Of a stretch of DNA of 6,783 nt, positions 1 to 5,686 are shown piece after piece. Numbering within the stretch: the stretch's first letter is position 1; each line of letters opens with the position of its first letter. The DNA is from Bacteroidota bacterium (lineage in GTDB: Bacteria; Bacteroidota; Bacteroidia; Flavobacteriales_F; PHOS-HE28): NCBI GenBank assembly GCA_963169595.1, contig CAUJFM010000031.1, forward strand, positions 1-6,783, written 5' to 3'. Below the pieces are notes generated by a model. That model did not search any database, was not told where the DNA came from, and saw nothing but the letters and a program-made list of their open reading frames with translations. Both the position numbers and the translations under genes were made by a program.

Positions 1-52
1 CCATCTGCGTCATCTTCGGCCGTATTCACAGTCGATCGCCGCCAGACGATCA

Positions 53-60
53 TAAGTTTG
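53..60 (+). promoter_or_regulatory. Bacteroidota -7 promoter element (TAnnTTTG)
   Basis: TAAGTTTG is an exact match to the -7 consensus TAnnTTTG used by the primary sigma factor of Bacteroidota. It ends 13 bases before the ATG at 74, so transcription would begin only about 5-8 bases before the start codon, giving a very short leader. No convincing -33 TTG/TTTG box is seen 19-21 bases further upstream, so the call rests on the -7 match and its position. Confidence 0.5.
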
Positions 61-73
61 GATCCCTGCTGAA

Positions 74-931
74 ATGACCGACATCAAACTCATCGAATGT
101 CCGCGGGATGCGATGCAGGGCATCGGTCCCTTCATCCCCACCGACGTGAAGGTGGCCTACCTGAACACACTGCTGCAGGTGGGCTTCGACACCATCGACA
201 TCGGCAGTTTCGTGAGCCCCAAGGCCATCCCGCAGCTGGCGGACACGGCCGAAGTGCTCGCGCGCATCGACCGCACCGGTTCGCGCAGCAAGCTGCTGGT
301 GATCGTGGCCAACGAGCGGGGCGCCGAGGAGGCGGTGAAGCAGGAGAGCGTGACCTACCTGGGTTATCCCTTCAGCATCAGCGAGACCTTCCAGCAGCGC
401 AACACCAACACCAGCATCGAGGGCTCCTGGGGCCGTATCGCCCGCATCGCGGAGCTTACGCGCAACGCCGACAAGCAACTGGTGGTGTACATCAGCATGG
501 CCTTCGGCAATCCCTACGGCGATCCCTGGAACGCGGAGGTGGCGCTGCATTGGACCAACCGACTGGTGAACGAGCTCGGTGTGCGCATCATCGCCCTCAG
601 CGATACCGTGGGTGTGGCGCGTCCCGAGGATATCACGTCGATGTTCTCGGCCTTGATCCCGGCCCTGCCGCAGGTGGAGTTCGGTGCGCACCTGCATTGC
701 AGCCCGGACAATTGGCGCATCAAGACCCAGGCCGCATGGGACGCCGGATGCCGCCGCTTTGATGGCGCGATCAAGGGCTACGGCGGTTGCCCCATGGCCG
801 AGGATGAGCTGGTGGGCAACCTGCAGATGGAGCTCTTCGTGCACAGCCTCGAGGAGCGGGGCGTTCGTACCGGGCTTGACCTGTCGTTGTTGGACCGGGC
901 GGTGCAGCAGGCGGTGGAGGTGTTCCCGTGA
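74..931 (+). CDS. Hydroxymethylglutaryl-CoA lyase family protein
   Basis: This is a 285-residue TIM-barrel enzyme of the HMG-CoA lyase family (DRE-TIM metallolyases). The expected cytoplasmic reaction is cleavage of 3-hydroxy-3-methylglutaryl-CoA to acetyl-CoA and acetoacetate, the last step of leucine breakdown. Visible landmarks are ECPRDAMQG at residues 8-16 (catalytic R11 and D12), SFVSPKAIPQ following strand 2, LSDTVG with D177, the metal-binding His pair GAHLH (H206, H208), and the family signature GGCPMA with the catalytic loop Cys C239. The length fits bacterial members, and the C-terminal tail with the regulatory Cys of animal enzymes is absent. Oddities: the His pair is followed by Cys-Ser-Pro-Asp rather than the usual Asp-Thr-Tyr, and the usual GCPYEG motif reads GNPYGD. 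Substrate could therefore differ, and a related acyl-CoA lyase is possible. The start is the first ATG after a promoter-like element. The stop lies immediately before a repeat array. No other leucine-degradation gene is in the window. Confidence 0.85.
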   Translation: MTDIKLIECPRDAMQGIGPFIPTDVKVAYLNTLLQVGFDTIDIGSFVSPKAIPQLADTAEVLARIDRTGSRSKLLVIVANERGAEEAVKQESVTYLGYPFSISETFQQRNTNTSIEGSWGRIARIAELTRNADKQLVVYISMAFGNPYGDPWNAEVALHWTNRLVNELGVRIIALSDTVGVARPEDITSMFSALIPALPQVEFGAHLHCSPDNWRIKTQAAWDAGCRRFDGAIKGYGGCPMAEDELVGNLQMELFVHSLEERGVRTGLDLSLLDRAVQQAVEVFP

Positions 932-932
932 A

Positions 933-952
933 GCTCACACGGAGGCACGGAG
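933..952 (+). repeat. Left repeat copy 1
   Basis: The sequence GCTCACACGGAGGCACGGAG starts two bases after the lyase stop codon. It is identical to copy 2 over all 20 bases, and over the 18-base core (936-953) it matches the reverse complement of the right-hand copy at 17 of 18 positions. Confidence 0.85.
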
Positions 953-958
953 GGGGAT

Positions 959-998
959 CCGGGAGGCTCACACGGAGGCACGGAGACACAGAGGTGAA
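959..998 (+). repeat. Left repeat copy 2 with leader and tail
   Basis: A CCGGGAG leader at 959-965 precedes the 20-base unit (966-985), followed by a tail ACACAGAGGTGAA. Bases 959-985 match 1000-1026 at 25 of 27 positions (offset 41). Bases 969-986 are the perfect inverted partner of 1495-1512. Internally it is built of degenerate 8-base steps: ACACGGAG, GCACGGAG, ACACAGAG. Confidence 0.85.
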
Positions 999-999
999 C

Positions 1000-1030
1000 C
1001 CGGGTGGCTCACACGGAGACACGGAGGTGA
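1000..1030 (+). repeat. Left repeat copy 3
   Basis: The copy consists of leader CCGGGTG, then GCTCACACGGAGACACGGAG at 1007-1026 with a single change (G to A at 1019) from copies 1 and 2, then GTGA. It appears to lack one 8-base step relative to copy 2. It lies 25 bases from the stop codon of the GxxExxY gene. Confidence 0.8.
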
Positions 1031-1054
1031 GGTGTCAGACCTTGGGCTTACAGG

Positions 1055-1426
1055 TCAGTTCACGATACGCTTCACGCCTTGTTTGAACAGGGGGGCGCCG
1101 AAGTTGATCAGGAGTCCGACCTTCCTATTGGTCAACCGGAGGTAGGTGAGGGTCTGCTTGTACGCGACGGCGGGGAGCACCTCCACGCTCTTCAGTTCCA
1201 CGACCACCTCGCCGTTCACGAGCAGGTCGATCCGCAGGCCTTCATCGAAGCGCATGCCCTCGTACCAGAAGACCACCTTCTTCTCACGCTCCACCTTCAA
1301 GCCACGCTTCTGAAGCCGGTGTGTAATCCACTTGCTGTACACGGACTCCAGAAGTCCTGGGCCGAGGTCCTTGTGCAGTTGAAAGGCCTCATCCACGATG
1401 ATGCCCGTGAGATCACTGTGCTCCAT
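1055..1426 (-). CDS. GxxExxY protein (PD-(D/E)XK nuclease superfamily)
   Basis: This complete 123-residue protein belongs to the GxxExxY family (TIGR04256 / PDDEXK_3 type). The defining motif is G24-L-L-E27-S-V-Y30. The nuclease-like core is visible as D67 in GLRIDLLV, the E77-L-K79 strand motif, and Q91 in the following helix (KQTLTYLRL). The C-terminal INFGAPLFKQGVKRIVN is typical of the family. All expected active-site positions are present and the length is normal, so the gene looks intact. The family is common in environmental bacteria, often in several copies per genome. Its biological role is not established, and nuclease activity is inferred from the fold only. The gene is enclosed by inverted repeats, runs convergently to the lyase and in the same direction as the phosphoesterase behind it. 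Its lower GC content than the flanks is consistent with separate ancestry. The ATG is chosen because MEHSDLTGIIVDEAF is the usual family N-terminus. Confidence 0.9.
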   Translation of the reverse strand: MEHSDLTGIIVDEAFQLHKDLGPGLLESVYSKWITHRLQKRGLKVEREKKVVFWYEGMRFDEGLRIDLLVNGEVVVELKSVEVLPAVAYKQTLTYLRLTNRKVGLLINFGAPLFKQGVKRIVN

Positions 1427-1451
1427 GTTCGTTGATGGGTTCGTTCCACCT

Positions 1452-1459
1452 CGAACATA
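1452..1459 (-). promoter_or_regulatory. Possible -7 promoter element of the GxxExxY gene
   Basis: Read on the minus strand, TATGTTCG matches TAnnTTTG with one mismatch and lies 25 bases before the GxxExxY ATG, in the most AT-rich part of the segment. No well-spaced -33 box is evident. If real, the element carries its own promoter between the right repeat and the gene. Confidence 0.3.
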
Positions 1460-1494
1460 TATAGAGGAGCAGGCTAGCCGATCGGCAATCGCAT

Positions 1495-1516
1495 TCTCCG
1501 TGCCTCCGTGTGCGCC
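1495..1516 (-). repeat. Right inverted repeat copy
   Basis: On the minus strand this reads GGCG then CACACGGAGGCACGGAGA. The 18-base part is identical to left copy 2 (969-986) in opposite orientation. It begins directly after the TAG stop of the phosphoesterase gene (1519-1517). Confidence 0.85.
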
Positions 1517-2770
1517 CTACGCCTTCCGCAGTTCGAGCACCGTGATCTCCGGCGGCATGCCCACGCGCCCCGGGAAGCCGATGAAGCCGAAGCCGCGGTT
1601 CACATAGAGCTGCTGCTCCCCTTCGGTATACAGACCAGCCCAGTGCTTGTACACCCACTGTGCGGGACTGTACGTGCTGTTGCCCAGCTTCACACCCAGC
1701 TGCGCGCCGTGCGTATGACCGCTGAGGGTGAGGTCCACACCGGTGCCCATGACCTGGTAGGACCAGTGCGTGGGATCGTGGCTCAACAGGATCCGGAAGG
1801 GCAATGACTCCGTGCCTTGCAGCGTTCTCGCCAGGTCGCCGTACTGCTGGAAGCGATGGCCCCAGTTCTGCACGCCCAGCAGACCGATCCGCTCACCATC
1901 CTGCTCGATCACTTCGTGCTCGTCCAGCAGCAGCCGGAACCCCATCTCGGCATGGATGGCCTTCAACCGTTCCAGGTTGGCGGCCTTGGCCGTGGCGCTT
2001 TCCCACTTCGGATAGTCGCTGTAATCGTGATTGCCGAGGATGGAGAACTTGCCCAGCCGCGCGTTGAGTCCGCGCAGGACCTCGATGAAGGGCTCGGCCT
2101 CCTCGGCGTAGTCGTTCACCATGTCCCCGGTGAAGACGATAAGGTCCGGGGCCTCGGCGTTGATCAGCTCCACACCGTTGCGCACGATGCTGAGATCATC
2201 GCCAAAGCTGCCCAGGTGCATGTCGCTGATATGCACCACTTTGAGCCCGTCGAACGCAGCGGGCAGGCGACCCGAGCGCACGGGTACACGTGCCAGGTTG
2301 AAGGTGCGGCGTCCCTTGGTCACGCCATACAGGACACCCGTGAAGGGGATGGCCGCCAGGATGAGGCCCAACTGGCTCAGGAAACGGAGGCGGTCGATCC
2401 CTTCGCCCGGGGCATCCACAGTGCCGGGCAGCAGCTTCGACCACAGCCAACGTCCGAAATGCAGCAGGTCGTCCAGTCCATGGAAGATGACCATCACCAC
2501 TTTGGGCAGGAAGAACAGGAGGAACAAGGCCACGAGCGAGAACATGTAGCTGTGGTCCCGTCGCAGCTTGGGGTCCTGCATGCTCACCACGGACCAGACC
2601 ATCAGCCCCAGGATCCCGATGGAGATGATCCAGTACAGGAAGCGCACGATTCGCCGCAGGGTGAGCGAGTGGTTCGCCAGGGCGGTGTTGACCCCCTTGT
2701 AGGCGTACAGGTCGATGAGGACCAGCACCACGAGGAAGATACCGAAGTTGCGGAGGGCTGCGGGGGACAT
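1517..2770 (-). CDS. Membrane-anchored calcineurin-like metallophosphoesterase
   Basis: This 417-residue protein has a membrane N-terminus and a phosphoesterase domain. Hydrophobic segments at about residues 10-24, 43-62, 76-97 and 132-150 predict four helices. The catalytic domain follows from about 172, with every motif of the YkuE/YaeI-type group: SDMH (D183, H185), GDMVND (D216), GNHD (N247, H248, D249), SHDP (H331) and GHTHG (H352, H354). These residues bind a dinuclear metal centre. The family hydrolyses phosphoesters, and the closest characterised members act on lipid-linked phosphates such as UDP-diacylglucosamine or on wall-associated substrates. The substrate here cannot be read from the sequence. 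The even number of helices puts the N-terminus and the catalytic domain on the same side of the membrane. The ATG at 2770 is preferred because a promoter-like element lies seven bases upstream. The stop directly abuts the right-hand repeat. Confidence 0.9.
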   Translation of the reverse strand: MSPAALRNFGIFLVVLVLIDLYAYKGVNTALANHSLTLRRIVRFLYWIISIGILGLMVWSVVSMQDPKLRRDHSYMFSLVALFLLFFLPKVVMVIFHGLDDLLHFGRWLWSKLLPGTVDAPGEGIDRLRFLSQLGLILAAIPFTGVLYGVTKGRRTFNLARVPVRSGRLPAAFDGLKVVHISDMHLGSFGDDLSIVRNGVELINAEAPDLIVFTGDMVNDYAEEAEPFIEVLRGLNARLGKFSILGNHDYSDYPKWESATAKAANLERLKAIHAEMGFRLLLDEHEVIEQDGERIGLLGVQNWGHRFQQYGDLARTLQGTESLPFRILLSHDPTHWSYQVMGTGVDLTLSGHTHGAQLGVKLGNSTYSPAQWVYKHWAGLYTEGEQQLYVNRGFGFIGFPGRVGMPPEITVLELRKA

Positions 2771-2777
2771 ACTGGAG

Positions 2778-2785
2778 CGAAATTA
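2778..2785 (-). promoter_or_regulatory. Possible -7 promoter element of the phosphoesterase gene
   Basis: TAATTTCG on the minus strand matches TAnnTTTG with one mismatch and ends seven bases before the ATG, implying an almost leaderless transcript. No convincing -33 box is seen at the expected spacing. Confidence 0.35.
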
Positions 2786-2834
2786 GAGGCCTGGTGAAGT
2801 GCCATTTTTGGGCGGCAACCTACTTTAACACCGC

Positions 2835-4277
2835 ATGTCGCACCTGGTTCATGGCGTGGTCGCTTTCGTTGGTGTCCTTCTGATGGGCATTGGGCCGCTT
2901 TGCGGACAGTATACCTGGCGCCGGGTCTATGGTGGTCTGGACGACGACCAGGTACGAACGGTGCATCCCCTCGATGGTGGCAACTTCCTGGTGATGGGCA
3001 CCACGGGGAGCTTTGGTGCCGGGGCATCGGACATCCATCTTTTTGAGCTCGATGCGGCAGGGGAGCGGCAGTGGTCCAGGACCATCGGTGGCCCGGGTGT
3101 TGACCGGCTCACCCGGTCGCGTGCGGCTGCGGACGGCACCTTTTGGGCGGTCGGCTACACCAACAGCCAGGGCCAAGGCGGCTACGATGGACTGCTCCTG
3201 CAGTTGAACGCGGCGGGCGATGTGCTGCTGGAGCGCACCTTCGGTGGTGCGGATTGGGACTTCCTGCACGACCTGCGGGTCCTCGCGAACGGCGACCTGC
3301 TGCTGGCTGGCGAGACCTACAGCAACGGTGCCGTGGAAGGACGGGCCTGGCTGCTGCGTTGCACCGCCGCCGGCGACACCCTGTGGACCCGCACGCTCAC
3401 CCTCGACGGCCTGAACACCAAGGGGACCTGCGTGACCGTCACCGGGGATGAAGGCTATGTGCTGGGTGGTTCGGCGGAGACCCCGGCGGGGGATCGCAAT
3501 GCCCTGCTGTCCCGCTGGACCAGTGATGGCGAGCTCGTGTGGACCACACAGTACGGCGGTGCAGCGGATGATGAGCTGCGCGATGTGCTCACCTGCGCCT
3601 CCGGTGGCTACTCGGCCGTCGGCGTGACCGCCAGCTACTCCGACTGGACCGAGGCCTACCACCTGCGGGTGGACGAGGCCGGGGGGCAGCTGTGGTTCCG
3701 CAACTGGGGCCAGATCAATGACCAGGAGAGCCAGGAGCACACCGAACTGACCGACGGCACCTTCGTGACCATCGGGTATACCAAGACCAGCGGCGGCGGG
3801 GGGAAGGACATGTTCCTGCTGAAGAGCGCCACGGACGGTGATTTCGTTTATGGCCGCACCTTCGGAGGGCTGGAGGATGATGAAGGCCTGGGCCTGGCGG
3901 TGCTGGACGATGGCTTCATCTGTGTCGGCCTTACGCGCAGCTATGGCTCGGGTGGATCGGATGCCTTTGTGGTCCGCACCGGACCGGAGGGCACCACCGC
4001 CACGGAGACCGTGATCTCCAGCTTCGACCCGCTTTCCGTGGAGGATGCGACCGCGGATGTGCTGTCCATCCATCCGAACCCCACGACGGGCCTGCTCCAC
4101 GTACCCACCGCACCGCATTCCCGCGCACTGCTGGTCACCGACCGCACCGGGCGCCTGGTGCAACGTGAGGTCCTCCTGCCCGTTATGGACCGGGTGATGC
4201 TGGACCTGCCGGACGGCCTCTATCTCCTGCACCTGCAGGGCCATCGGCCGGTGCGCGTGGTGATCCACCAGCCATGA
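2835..4277 (+). CDS. Secreted seven-repeat propeller-like protein with T9SS sorting domain
   Basis: This 480-residue exported protein carries a signal peptide at residues 1-24 (hydrophobic core VVAFVGVLLMGIG, probable cleavage after LCG). Seven repeats of about 52 residues follow, at roughly 29-82, 83-134, 135-186, 187-238, 239-289, 290-341 and 342-391. Each runs as a TFGG..DD start, a DGG strand, a G.T.S.G.G..D turn, an L..LD..G loop and a final W.R strand, as in PQQ/Kelch-like propellers. Repeat 4 is the most diverged, having lost the GG and DD motifs. The C-terminus (about 409-480) is a type A T9SS sorting domain, seen in IHPNPTTG at 412-419, the GRLVQ strand and the LPDGLYLLHL segment. 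T9SS cargo crosses the outer membrane and is released or surface-attached after the tail is removed. No catalytic residues are recognisable, so the role is unknown, with binding or adhesion the simplest guess. It is the first gene of a three-gene operon and overlaps the next start by four bases (ATGA). Confidence 0.88.
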   Translation: MSHLVHGVVAFVGVLLMGIGPLCGQYTWRRVYGGLDDDQVRTVHPLDGGNFLVMGTTGSFGAGASDIHLFELDAAGERQWSRTIGGPGVDRLTRSRAAADGTFWAVGYTNSQGQGGYDGLLLQLNAAGDVLLERTFGGADWDFLHDLRVLANGDLLLAGETYSNGAVEGRAWLLRCTAAGDTLWTRTLTLDGLNTKGTCVTVTGDEGYVLGGSAETPAGDRNALLSRWTSDGELVWTTQYGGAADDELRDVLTCASGGYSAVGVTASYSDWTEAYHLRVDEAGGQLWFRNWGQINDQESQEHTELTDGTFVTIGYTKTSGGGGKDMFLLKSATDGDFVYGRTFGGLEDDEGLGLAVLDDGFICVGLTRSYGSGGSDAFVVRTGPEGTTATETVISSFDPLSVEDATADVLSIHPNPTTGLLHVPTAPHSRALLVTDRTGRLVQREVLLPVMDRVMLDLPDGLYLLHLQGHRPVRVVIHQP

Positions 4278-5686
4278 AGGAGCGCCGCTTACAGGGCCCG
4301 GTGCTGCCCTTCATCCTCATCGGCCACGTGCTGTTCATCGGCCTGGCCATCCTCGCCGTCCTCCATTGGCGCGAACGCGTGGTGCATGTGGATTCAGCCT
4401 ACCAGGTCTTCAAGTGGGTGCAGAAGGGTGGGGTGGAGGTGGAGGCGCATCGGTTCGGCGCCGTGCTTCCCCAGTTGATGGTGAAGCTGCTGAAGGCGAT
4501 GGGCGCATCGCTGCGCACGCTGCTGGTCACGGCTTCGCTGGGCCATGTGCTCGTGTCCTACGGCATCTTCATCGTGCTGGCCCATGTCCTGCACCGGCCC
4601 TGGATCGCGGCCGCTTCAGCCCTGGCGGCGGTGCTCTGTACCCGGCTCACCTTCTACGGCCTCGTGCTCGAGGCGAACTACCTCCTCAGCTATCCGTTCC
4701 TGCTCGCAGGCCTGCTCGACCGCCCAGTGGAGGCGTGGAAGCGCCATGCCGGCTGGATCGCGGTGGTGCTTTTCGGGGTGCTCACGGTGCACCCTGTGGG
4801 CTTCCTGCTCGCGCTGTACGTGATCGCGCTCACCTGGCTTCGCCACCCAGGACCCATGCGCCCGTACCTCGTCGTGGTGGGTGTGGTGCTGCTCTGGGGC
4901 GCGATCGGTCGGTTGCTGTTCCCGCCTTCCGGCTACGAGGCGGGGCTATACCAAGCCGCGATCGAGGGTGTTTCCGCCAGTGGTCCGGTCAACCCCGCCT
5001 TGGACTTCCTGGTCGGGCACACATGGCGCCACACCACCCATTACATGGCCCTGTGGGCCGTGCTCCTCATCACCTTGGTCACGCTCGCCACGTCCCGTGC
5101 ATGGCGCACCCTGGCCCTGTTGCTGATGGCCTTCACAGGCTACACCATCCTGAACATCGTGACCTACCATGCCGGTGAAACGGCCATGATGATGGAGAAG
5201 AACTTCGTGCCGCTGGCCACCATCGTCGCCCTGCCCTTGATGGCCGCGCTCGGGGGCATGCCGCTGAAGCGGAAAGCCTGGCTGGCCGTTCCCTACCTGA
5301 TCGTGGTGTTCGTCCAGTTCAGGGGCATCTCCTTTGCCTCGCGGCCTGCCGGGGAACGGCTGCACCGGATCGCCGGCCTCGTGGACATCATGGCCGAAGC
5401 GGGCCTGAAGAAGGCCGTGTTCACCGACCAGCAGTTGGATGGGGCCGGGCTTCACATCCATTGGGCCTTGCCGTACGAGACCCTGCTGCTGAGCACCGTG
5501 GACCCGCCCCACGTGGGACGGACCGCCATGGCCGTGCGAGAATTGGGAACAACGCCCATTCCACAAGGCTTGAATTTCCATGCATGGAACGATGATCTTC
5601 CGGCGTCAGCGCTCGATCCGCATCATTTTTTCATCCCGGATACCCCCTATGTCGTACTTTCCGGACCCATCCATCTGGAGCCCTGA
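4274..5686 (+). CDS. Polytopic membrane protein, GT-C-like, function unknown
   Basis: This is a 470-residue integral membrane protein. Hydrophobic stretches suggest about ten helices, near residues 9-31, 83-105, 108-127, 134-149, 160-190 (possibly two), 196-214, 257-273, 277-298, 312-329 and 334-349. A hydrophilic C-terminal domain of about 120 residues follows. A long loop after the first helix carries charged residues (HVDSAYQVFKW with D40, then E57, H59 and R60). Helix 1, an acidic loop, many helices and a soluble tail is the general plan of GT-C lipid-sugar glycosyltransferases, but I recognise no diagnostic motif, so that class is a guess from architecture. The start overlaps the preceding stop in ATGA, and the stop overlaps the next start in TGATG, so translation is probably coupled to both neighbours. 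Co-expression with a T9SS cargo gene suggests an envelope role. Confidence 0.7.
   Translation: MKERRLQGPVLPFILIGHVLFIGLAILAVLHWRERVVHVDSAYQVFKWVQKGGVEVEAHRFGAVLPQLMVKLLKAMGASLRTLLVTASLGHVLVSYGIFIVLAHVLHRPWIAAASALAAVLCTRLTFYGLVLEANYLLSYPFLLAGLLDRPVEAWKRHAGWIAVVLFGVLTVHPVGFLLALYVIALTWLRHPGPMRPYLVVVGVVLLWGAIGRLLFPPSGYEAGLYQAAIEGVSASGPVNPALDFLVGHTWRHTTHYMALWAVLLITLVTLATSRAWRTLALLLMAFTGYTILNIVTYHAGETAMMMEKNFVPLATIVALPLMAALGGMPLKRKAWLAVPYLIVVFVQFRGISFASRPAGERLHRIAGLVDIMAEAGLKKAVFTDQQLDGAGLHIHWALPYETLLLSTVDPPHVGRTAMAVRELGTTPIPQGLNFHAWNDDLPASALDPHHFFIPDTPYVVLSGPIHLEP

Larger units (their letters stand above)
932..1516. mobile_element. Candidate repeat-bounded GxxExxY element
   Basis: This 585-base segment lies exactly between the stop codons of two convergent genes (stops at 929-931 and 1519-1517). 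It contains one gene (GxxExxY, minus strand, 1055-1426), three direct repeat copies on the left and one inverted copy on the right. The inner left copy (969-986) and the right copy (1495-1512) are perfect 18-base inverted repeats, extending to 21 of 22 matches over 965-986 and 1495-1516. GC content is about 58% across 1081-1440 by hand count, against about 70% in sampled lines of both neighbours. There is no transposase and no visible target-site duplication, so mobility is inferred. It could instead be an old insertion or a gene captured between intergenic repeats. Confidence 0.45.

Noticed and set aside
1..73. Possible end of an upstream gene whose TGA (75-77) would overlap the lyase ATG, or a divergent minus-strand start at 53
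   Set aside because: All three plus frames and the minus frame give only 17-25 residues of unrecognisable sequence at the window edge, and an exact promoter element for the lyase occupies 53-60. Not supported as coding.
1038..1056. Short hairpin GACCT/AGGTC at the end of the GxxExxY gene, as a terminator
   Set aside because: A five-base stem with a nine-base loop and no T-run, overlapping the stop codon, is too weak for an intrinsic terminator.
684..1145. Open frame reading through the repeats with HTEARRHG-like peptides, plus minus-strand SPCLRVS-like frames at 771-1022
   Set aside because: They overlap the lyase gene and the repeat array, have no protein-like pattern and arise from the 8-base repeat steps being open in several frames.
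1477..1486. Perfect 10-base palindrome GCCGATCGGC upstream of the GxxExxY gene, a possible operator
   Set aside because: About seven such palindromes are expected by chance in a window this size and nothing else supports a binding site.
928..1520. Target-site duplication flanking the candidate element
   Set aside because: No matching short direct repeat is visible at the outer edges, so none is claimed.
1807..1816. CTCCGTGCCT inside the phosphoesterase gene as another repeat copy
   Set aside because: Only about ten bases match, within a conserved coding sequence. Consistent with chance.
1817..2797. Long plus-strand open frame opposite the phosphoesterase gene
   Set aside because: It is the antisense shadow of a gene with a full set of catalytic motifs. 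Its His/Gln/Asp-rich translation is typical of GC-rich antisense frames.
2821..2828. TACTTTAA as a -7 promoter element for the operon start at 2835
   Set aside because: It has two mismatches to TAnnTTTG and the nearest upstream TTTG (2807-2810) is only ten bases away, well short of the usual 19-21. The position is right but the match is too weak to call.
2820..4268. 482-residue minus-strand open frame opposite the T9SS cargo gene
   Set aside because: The plus-strand product has a signal peptide, seven repeats and a sorting domain. The antisense product has no recognisable feature and is explained by GC-rich codon use.
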